A stretch of DNA of 64,000 nt from positions 62,001 to 126,000 of the forward strand of contig NZ_AP021887.1 in the NCBI RefSeq assembly GCF_009731465.1, given 5' to 3'. Origin of the DNA: Streptococcus sp. 116-D4 (lineage in GTDB: Bacteria > Bacillota > Bacilli > Lactobacillales > Streptococcaceae). The position numbers were made by a program, and so were the translations under genes. Shown in pieces: positions 58,708 to 64,000 of this stretch (positions are counted from its first letter, which is position 1; every line of letters begins with the position of its first letter). The notes beneath the pieces are model-generated. The model was given only the letters and a program-made list of their open reading frames with translations. It was not told the origin of the DNA and did no database searches.

Positions 58708-59442
58708 ATGAAAAAGAAACGTGGTTTGTTATTTTTAATTCCTTTTGTCTTGGGAGTTTTTTTGTACATGTTTGTAGATATGTTGAAGGCTGGTTCCGAA
58801 TTCCACGGAATTATGTTAGATGTAAAAATCTTGATACCATGGATATCAGCTATTTGTTTACTATCAGGTTTCGTTGGCATTGTTTTGACGTTCAATTTCT
58901 TAAAGAAAAGCAGAAAATTTCACTCCTTGTATCAAGAGGAAATGGATGATGATTTGAATGAAACCTATTATGTGCAAATGTATCGGAATCTTGAGTTTGG
59001 AACCATTACTTCTAGTATTACAAGTGTAGCGATTTTATTGGCTCTTGTCATCTCAGGTAGTGAAGTAATTGTACTCGATGTAAGTCATATAACATTTTCC
59101 CTTTCCTTTTTGGAATTAGTGCTGCTCTTGCAGAGTCAAAAATATCTTTCTAAAACAATTGCGATTGTTCGTCAATTTGATTTGGCTCTTTTCTCTACAC
59201 CAAAGGATGTCTTGAACTATATTAATTCTTATGATGAAGGGGAGCGTCAGGCTAATTTGGAACAGAGTTTTCGGATTTTATTCCAATTAAATAACTATGT
59301 CTTACCAGGCTTATATATTTTTCTTTTTATCATTTCTTTCTTGACAGGAGAGATTCAGTTACTAGCTTTCTTGCTTGTAGGAGCGATTCATATTTATATC
59401 AATGTGATGCAGTTACCTATGGTGAAACGTTATTTTAAATAA
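58708..59442 (+). CDS. DUF3169-like multi-pass membrane protein
   Basis: 244 residues with about six membrane helices (near 7-27, 38-60, 97-118, 125-145, 196-214 and 217-237). The family is commonly found beside small XRE regulators and is of unknown function. The start at 58708 gives an 8-base spacing from AAAGGAG; an ATG at 58702 is too close. Confidence 0.8.
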   Translation: MKKKRGLLFLIPFVLGVFLYMFVDMLKAGSEFHGIMLDVKILIPWISAICLLSGFVGIVLTFNFLKKSRKFHSLYQEEMDDDLNETYYVQMYRNLEFGTITSSITSVAILLALVISGSEVIVLDVSHITFSLSFLELVLLLQSQKYLSKTIAIVRQFDLALFSTPKDVLNYINSYDEGERQANLEQSFRILFQLNNYVLPGLYIFLFIISFLTGEIQLLAFLLVGAIHIYINVMQLPMVKRYFK

Positions 59443-59453
59443 AGGAGTTATCT

Positions 59454-60095
59454 ATGAAATTACTTAAAAACCTTGGCTGGTTTGTTCTTGCTTTCTTATC
59501 ATTTTTGTTTATCTATGGGACCGTTCAGAGTGGGGCTGTAGAAGCTTTGAAACTAGGCGCTTCACCCTATGCTGTTACCTTGCTCTATGTGGCCTTGGCT
59601 GGAGTTTATGTGTACGGCATTTACAAATGGTATCAGAAAGGTCCTGTTCGTATTGAGAAGAGTGACTTCAACCGATTTATTTGGCTTCCTGCCTTGGTTT
59701 GGTTCTTATCTCTGGTTGTCCAGTTTTTCTTGCCAAATGATCCTTCAGTAAATCAACAAATGGCGATAGACTTGACCTTGTCTCAACCACTTTTCTCATT
59801 CTTTGCGGTCGTTATTTTTGCTCCTTTGACGGAAGAGCTTATCTTTAGAGGAATGTTGGCGCGCTATCTCTTTCCTAAGCAGGACAATAGTAAACAAACT
59901 CTGATTTTCCTTCTGGTATCTAGTCTTCTGTTTGCCTTGATTCATTTTCCAGGTGATGTGCAACAATTTTTTGTCTATTTTAGCCTGGGTTTTAGTTTAG
60001 GCTTGGCTTACATTAGCAGAAAAGGTCTGGTCTACAGTATTTCTCTCCACGCTTTGAATAATTTAGTCGGCTTTTTGATGATTCTCATGCTATAA
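59454..60095 (+). CDS. CPBP-family intramembrane metalloprotease (Abi/CAAX-like)
   Basis: 213 residues, several membrane helices. All three family motifs are visible: EELIFRG near residue 126, LIHFPG near residue 161 and HALNNLVG near residue 199. Members process prenylated proteins or peptides or give bacteriocin self-immunity. It starts 11 bases after the DUF3169 gene and closes the cluster with one more small protein. Confidence 0.88.
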   Translation: MKLLKNLGWFVLAFLSFLFIYGTVQSGAVEALKLGASPYAVTLLYVALAGVYVYGIYKWYQKGPVRIEKSDFNRFIWLPALVWFLSLVVQFFLPNDPSVNQQMAIDLTLSQPLFSFFAVVIFAPLTEELIFRGMLARYLFPKQDNSKQTLIFLLVSSLLFALIHFPGDVQQFFVYFSLGFSLGLAYISRKGLVYSISLHALNNLVGFLMILML

Positions 60096-60112
60096 TAGAG
60101 TCAGGAGGTCAC

Positions 60113-60343
60113 ATGAAACGAGTAATTTTATTAGCAGTGATTCAGGCAGTTGTTCTATTTTTCATTATCGGGGCGCTAGCTTATGCCTTCAAGGGCGATT
60201 TCTTCTACAACTATCTAGCAGTTGTCTTTGCCCCTATTGCAGGTGTCTTGCGCTTTGGGACAGCTTATATAACGGAAATTGTCTTGCCTCGAAAGGCAGC
60301 TGAAATCGCTGAAAAGCGTAAAGCAGACAACAATTCAAATTAA
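60113..60343 (+). CDS. Small two-helix membrane protein
   Basis: 76 residues with hydrophobic segments at about 4-27 and 33-50 and a basic C-terminal tail rich in Ala and Lys. Ribosome site TCAGGAGGTCAC. Last gene of the cluster before a terminator. Function unknown. Confidence 0.8.
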   Translation: MKRVILLAVIQAVVLFFIIGALAYAFKGDFFYNYLAVVFAPIAGVLRFGTAYITEIVLPRKAAEIAEKRKADNNSN

Positions 60344-60348
60344 AAGAG

Positions 60349-60375
60349 TCCGGTGATATTTTCATCGGATTTTTG
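60349..60375 (+). terminator. Terminator of the small membrane-protein cluster
   Basis: TCCGGTGA / TCATCGGA stem (one G-U pair) with a 5-base loop and a TTTTTG tail. Confidence 0.85.
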
Positions 60376-60379
60376 TATT

Positions 60380-60491
60380 ATACTCAATGAAAATCAAAGA
60401 GCAAACTAGGAAACAAGCCGCAGCTTGCTCAAAGCACGGCTTTGAGGTTGGAGATGAAGTTGACGTGGTTTGAAGAGATTTTCGAAGAATA
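60380..60491. repeat. BOX-type repeat, inverted orientation (C-A)
   Basis: It begins ATACTCAATGAAAATCAAAG and ends GAAGAGATTTTCGAAGAATA, the reverse complement order of the copies at 32.8 and 55.1 kb. It lies upstream of the aspS promoter. Confidence 0.88.
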
Positions 60492-60613
60492 TTAGCGCTA
60501 ATTTTTAGGGACTTTACCTGATTTTTTAAGACAGGCAAACTTTTCTGCTGATTTTCATGAAGAGCCTGCGCTTTTATGGTAAAATAGTAACAGAATAAAA
60601 GAGGAGAGAAAAC

Positions 60614-62377
60614 ATGAAACGTAGTATGTACGCTGGTCGTGTTCGCAAGGAGCACATCGGACAAGAAATGACTTTGAAAGGATGGGTTGGCCGTCGTCGT
60701 GACCTTGGTGGTTTGATCTTTATCGATCTTCGTGACCGTGAAGGAATCATGCAGTTGGTTATCAACCCTGAAAAAGTCTCTGCAGAGGTTATGGCAACAG
60801 CTGAAAGCCTTCGTAGCGAATTTGTTATCGAGGTGACTGGACAGGTCGCTGCGCGTGAGCAAGCCAATGATAAGTTGCCAACTGGTGCGGTTGAGTTAAA
60901 CGTGACCGCTCTGACAGTGCTGAATACAGCTAAGACAACCCCATTTGAGATTAAGGATGGCATTGAGGCTAATGACGATACACGTTTGCGTTACCGTTAC
61001 CTTGACCTTCGTCGTCCAGAAATGTTGGAAAATCTTAAACTTCGTGCTAAGGTGACCCACTCTATCCGCAACTACTTGGATGAGTTGGAGTTTATCGACG
61101 TGGAGACACCATTCCTTTCTAAGTCAACGCCAGAAGGGGCGCGTGACTATTTGGTGCCATCTCGTGTTAATAGAGGGCATTTCTACGCTCTTCCTCAAAG
61201 TCCACAGATTACAAAACAGCTCTTGATGAATGCTGGTTTTGATCGTTACTACCAAATCGTCAAATGTTTCCGTGATGAGGACTTGCGTGGAGACCGTCAG
61301 CCTGAGTTTACTCAGGTCGACTTGGAAACGTCTTTCCTTACTGAGCAAGAAATCCAAGATATCACAGAAGGCTTGATTGCGCGCGTGATGAAAGAAACTA
61401 AAGGTATCGAAGTGACGCTTCCATTCCCTCGTATGAAATACGATGATGCTATGGCTCGTTATGGTTCTGACAAGCCAGATACTCGTTTTGACATGTTGCT
61501 TCAGGACCTGACAGAAGTGGTCAAAGGTGTAGACTTTAAAGTCTTTTCAGAAGCACCTGCTGTCAAAGCCATTGTGGTCAAAGGCGCTGCGGACAACTAT
61601 TCACGTAAAGACATCGACAAGATGACGGAAGTAGCCAAGCAGTACGGTGCCAAAGGTCTTGCTTGGGTCAAGGTGGTTGATGGAGAAGTAAACGGACCAG
61701 TTGCCAAGTTCTTGACTGGCATCCAAGCAGAATTGACAACAGCGCTTGCTCTTGAAGATAAGGACTTGGTTCTCTTTGTGGCGGATACGTTTGAGGTGGC
61801 CAATGCAGCTCTTGGTGCCCTTCGTGGACGTATTGCCAAAGAGCTTGGCTTGATTGATGGCGATAAATTCAACTTCCTTTGGGTGGTTGACTGGCCAATG
61901 TTTGAATGGTCTGAAGAAGAAGGCCGCTACATGAGCGCTCACCACCCATTCACCCTTCCACAGGAAGAGACTGCTCACGAATTAGAAGGTGATTTGGCTA
62001 AGGTTCGTGCCATTGCTTACGATATCGTCTTGAACGGTTATGAGCTTGGTGGGGGTAGTCTTCGTATCAACCAAAAAGACCTTCAAGAACGTATGTTCAA
62101 GGCTCTTGGTTTCTCAGCCGAAGAAGCAAATGACCAGTTTGGTTTCCTTCTTGAAGCCATGGACTATGGTTTCCCACCACATGGTGGCTTAGCTATCGGG
62201 CTTGACCGATTTGTCATGCTCTTAGCTGGAGAAGAAAATATCCGTGAAGTCATTGCCTTTCCTAAGAATAACAAGGCAACTGATCCAATGACACAAGCTC
62301 CTTCAACAGTAGCTCTCAAACAACTAGAGGAACTCAGCTTACAAGTAGAAGAAGATGAAACAAGCAAAACGAATTAA
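60614..62377 (+). CDS. aspS: Aspartyl-tRNA synthetase
   Basis: 587-residue bacterial-type class II enzyme. N-terminal OB anticodon domain (1-110, [24 protein letters not shown]), motif 2 with [21 protein letters not shown] near residue 215, the bacterial GAD insertion (about 290-410) and motif 3 [15 protein letters not shown] near residue 525. A promoter (TAAAAT near 60580) precedes it. It overlaps the next gene by 23 bases. Confidence 0.97.
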   Translation: MKRSMYAGRVRKEHIGQEMTLKGWVGRRRDLGGLIFIDLRDREGIMQLVINPEKVSAEVMATAESLRSEFVIEVTGQVAAREQANDKLPTGAVELNVTALTVLNTAKTTPFEIKDGIEANDDTRLRYRYLDLRRPEMLENLKLRAKVTHSIRNYLDELEFIDVETPFLSKSTPEGARDYLVPSRVNRGHFYALPQSPQITKQLLMNAGFDRYYQIVKCFRDEDLRGDRQPEFTQVDLETSFLTEQEIQDITEGLIARVMKETKGIEVTLPFPRMKYDDAMARYGSDKPDTRFDMLLQDLTEVVKGVDFKVFSEAPAVKAIVVKGAADNYSRKDIDKMTEVAKQYGAKGLAWVKVVDGEVNGPVAKFLTGIQAELTTALALEDKDLVLFVADTFEVANAALGALRGRIAKELGLIDGDKFNFLWVVDWPMFEWSEEEGRYMSAHHPFTLPQEETAHELEGDLAKVRAIAYDIVLNGYELGGGSLRINQKDLQERMFKALGFSAEEANDQFGFLLEAMDYGFPPHGGLAIGLDRFVMLLAGEENIREVIAFPKNNKATDPMTQAPSTVALKQLEELSLQVEEDETSKTN

Positions 62378-63296
62378 GCGGTGGCGCTATTATCTGCGCC
62401 GCTTTGCTCATCAGATAAAAATTTTACGTGTCTTACAAAGCATCTCTCGCGAAAAATATGATGAGAAGATTTCGGCCTCTCTGGTCTATGGTTTTTTATC
62501 AGCAGTAGCGGTCAATTTCTTTTTCCAACCAGGGCATGTGTATTCGAGTGGTGCGACAGGTCTGGCACAGATTATCTCTGCCTTGAGTAATCACTGGTTT
62601 GGTTTTCACATTCCGATTTCGCTGACCTTCTACGCCATTAATTTTCCTTTGATGGTCTTGGCTTGGTATCAGATTGGGCATAAGTTCACCGTCTTTACCT
62701 TTATCACGGTGTCCATGAGTTCCTTCTTTATCCAGTTTATTCCTGTGGTGACCTTGACGGAGGATCCCATTATCAACGCCCTTTTTGGGGGTGTTGTCAT
62801 GGGCTTGGGGATTGGTTTTGCTCTTCGCAACAATATCTCCAGCGGTGGGACAGATATCGTCAGCCTGACCATTCGCAAGAAAACAGGGAGGAATGTTGGT
62901 AGTATTTCTTTCTTGGTAAATGGAACTATCATGCTGATAGCAGGTTTGACCTTTGGTTGGAAATACGCTCTCTATTCTGTGATTACCATCTTTGTCTCTA
63001 GCCGTGTCACAGACGCTGTCTTTACCAAGCAAAAACGCATGCAGGCCATGATTGTGACCAATCACCCAGACAAGGTAATTGAAAAAATCCATAAAAAATT
63101 GCACCGCGGAGCAACCATGATCCACGATGCAGAAGGAACCTATAATCATGAGAGAAAGGCAATCTTAATTACCGTTATCACACGAGCAGAGTTTAATGAA
63201 TTTAAACAGATTATGAAACAGGTGGATCCAGGTGCCTTTGTCTCTGTGTCTGAGAATGTTCATATTCTGGGACGATTCGTTGAAACAGAAAATTAG
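62355..63296 (+). CDS. YitT-family membrane protein (DUF161/DUF2179)
   Basis: 313 residues. A basic N-terminal tail precedes five to six membrane helices (about 45-215) with the conserved [14 protein letters not shown] and [13 protein letters not shown] motifs. A C-terminal DUF2179 soluble domain follows (about 225-310). Function is unknown; export or signalling roles have been proposed for relatives. It begins inside aspS, so it is translationally coupled to it. Confidence 0.9.
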   Translation: MKQAKRIKRWRYYLRRFAHQIKILRVLQSISREKYDEKISASLVYGFLSAVAVNFFFQPGHVYSSGATGLAQIISALSNHWFGFHIPISLTFYAINFPLMVLAWYQIGHKFTVFTFITVSMSSFFIQFIPVVTLTEDPIINALFGGVVMGLGIGFALRNNISSGGTDIVSLTIRKKTGRNVGSISFLVNGTIMLIAGLTFGWKYALYSVITIFVSSRVTDAVFTKQKRMQAMIVTNHPDKVIEKIHKKLHRGATMIHDAEGTYNHERKAILITVITRAEFNEFKQIMKQVDPGAFVSVSENVHILGRFVETEN

Positions 63297-63303
63297 TAAC
63301 CAA

Positions 63304-63330
63304 AAAACCAGCTCGAGCTGGTTTTTATTT
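63304..63330 (+). terminator. Terminator after the YitT-family gene
   Basis: AAAACCAGCTC / GAGCTGGTTTT perfect stem followed by TATTTT. Confidence 0.9.
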
Positions 63331-63331
63331 T

Positions 63332-64000
63332 GGCTCTATAATATTTGTAGTGGGTAAATCCCCTATAGATATTATGGAGCTATTTTGTTGTAGAAAAAAA
63401 GTCCCATATGACCTATAATGAAAAGCGACAAAACAACTCATTAGAAAGATTCATATGGAACAATTACATTTTATCACAAAACTGCTCGATATTAAAGACC
63501 CAAACATCAAGATTCTAGATATCACCAATAGGGATACACACAAGGAAATCATCGCTAAATTGGATTATAAGGCTCCATCTTGTCCTAATTGTGGAAGTCA
63601 AATGAAGAAATATGACTTTCAAAAACCGTCTAAGATTCCTTACCTCGAAACGACCGGTATGCCTACTAGAATTCTCTTGAAAAAGCGTCGATTCAAGTGC
63701 TATCAGTGCTCAAAAATGATGGTGGCTGAGACTCCTCTAGTAAAGAAAAATCATCAAATCCCTCGTATCATCAACCAAAAGATTGCGCAAAAATTGATTG
63801 AAAAAACTTCTATGACCGATATTGCTCATCAGCTGTCCATTTCAACTTCAACTGTTATTCGCAAGCTCAATGACTTCCGTTTTAAGCATGATCTTTCTCG
63901 TCTTCCTGAAATTATGTCCTGGGACGAGTATGCCTTCACTAAGGGAAAGATGAGTTTCATTGCGCAAGATTTTGATAAGCTCAATATCATCACTGTTCTT
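63332..64000 (+). mobile_element. ISL3-family insertion sequence (IS1167-like), left part
   Basis: It begins with GGCTCTATAATATTTGTAGT, which looks like the terminal inverted repeat of IS1167-type elements, directly after the YitT terminator. The right end, inverted repeat and target duplication lie outside the window. Confidence 0.85.
63455..64000 (+). CDS. ISL3-family transposase, N-terminal part (3' end outside window)
   Basis: 182 codons are present and open to the window end. MEQLHFITKLLDIKDPNIKI is followed by a four-Cys zinc finger (CPNCGSQM, then CYQCSKMM) and a helix-turn-helix (TDIAHQLSISTSTVIRKLNDF near residues 129-149). The start of the DDE catalytic domain (MSWDEYAFTKGK) contains a likely first catalytic Asp. 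The reading frame is intact as far as it goes, so the copy may be active. Confidence 0.92.
   Translation, partial: MEQLHFITKLLDIKDPNIKILDITNRDTHKEIIAKLDYKAPSCPNCGSQMKKYDFQKPSKIPYLETTGMPTRILLKKRRFKCYQCSKMMVAETPLVKKNHQIPRIINQKIAQKLIEKTSMTDIAHQLSISTSTVIRKLNDFRFKHDLSRLPEIMSWDEYAFTKGKMSFIAQDFDKLNIITVL

Noticed and set aside
62380-62410. GC-rich hairpin near the aspS stop as an aspS terminator
   Set aside because: It lies inside the coding start of the YitT-family gene and has no T-run, so termination there is unlikely.
62499-63149. 216-residue minus-strand frame opposite the YitT-family gene
   Set aside because: The plus-strand protein has conserved family motifs throughout; the opposite frame has none.

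Overview
The window looks like the chromosome of a mitis-group streptococcus (Streptococcus pneumoniae, S. mitis or a very close relative). Supporting signs are the gene set pur-strH-bgaC-PTS-agaS-galM, a choline-binding protein with seven GW repeats, a PavB-like protein with three SSURE repeats next to a SaeRS-type two-component pair, three BOX-type intergenic repeats and an IS1167-like ISL3 insertion sequence. Species cannot be settled from the sequence alone. No rRNA, tRNA or CRISPR array was seen.

Layout. 1-11.4 kb: purine biosynthesis, with purL (3' part), purF, purM, purN, purH, purD, purE, purK, a small unknown gene and purB, all on +. Two intergenic spaces inside this block are structured: the purF-purM space carries a 28-base copy of the purM start plus two perfect stems, and the purD-purE space could fold into a cloverleaf-like RNA. 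11.5-23.8 kb: host-glycan use, with the surface hexosaminidase strH (-), a GntR regulator (-), then beta-galactosidase bgaC, a mannose-family PTS (IIB, IIC, IID, IIA), the SIS isomerase agaS and galM. Catabolite-repression (cre) sites precede strH and bgaC. 23.9-32.6 kb: a CAP-domain choline-binding protein, a VOC dioxygenase-like protein, an acetyltransferase, a dicarboxylate symporter paired with an ATP-grasp protein, a nucleoside phosphorylase and the KtrB/KtrA potassium system. 33-39 kb: a glycosyltransferase, pavB, its response regulator and kinase, and rpsD with a structured leader.

39.1-51.2 kb: an AT-rich integrated element of about 12 kb between rpsD and rpmG. It has a tyrosine integrase, an XRE repressor, divergent early promoters, an excisionase-like protein, a small TTG-start gene, a D5/P4-type primase-helicase and, just downstream of it, an iteron plus AT-rich candidate origin. 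No capsid, terminase, relaxase or conjugation genes were recognised, so it resembles a minimal phage satellite or integrative element. Its cargo is an unusual minus-strand operon of membrane-anchored, serine-rich proteins with a thioredoxin-like protein, then another membrane coiled-coil protein, a RelBE-type toxin-antitoxin pair and a zinc-ribbon gene broken at a run of seven G. This operon is the best candidate for an undescribed system.

51.2-64 kb: rpmG and rpmF (-), ilvD with an exact CodY box, a DUF59 protein (-), an Rgg-family regulator, an MFS transporter, hisS, a run of small membrane/regulator genes ending in a CPBP-family protein, aspS, a YitT-family protein, and the 5' part of an ISL3 transposase cut by the window end. 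From memory of pneumococcal gene order, rpsD and rpmG lie on opposite sides of oriC, so this junction suggests an inversion around the origin with the element sitting on the breakpoint.
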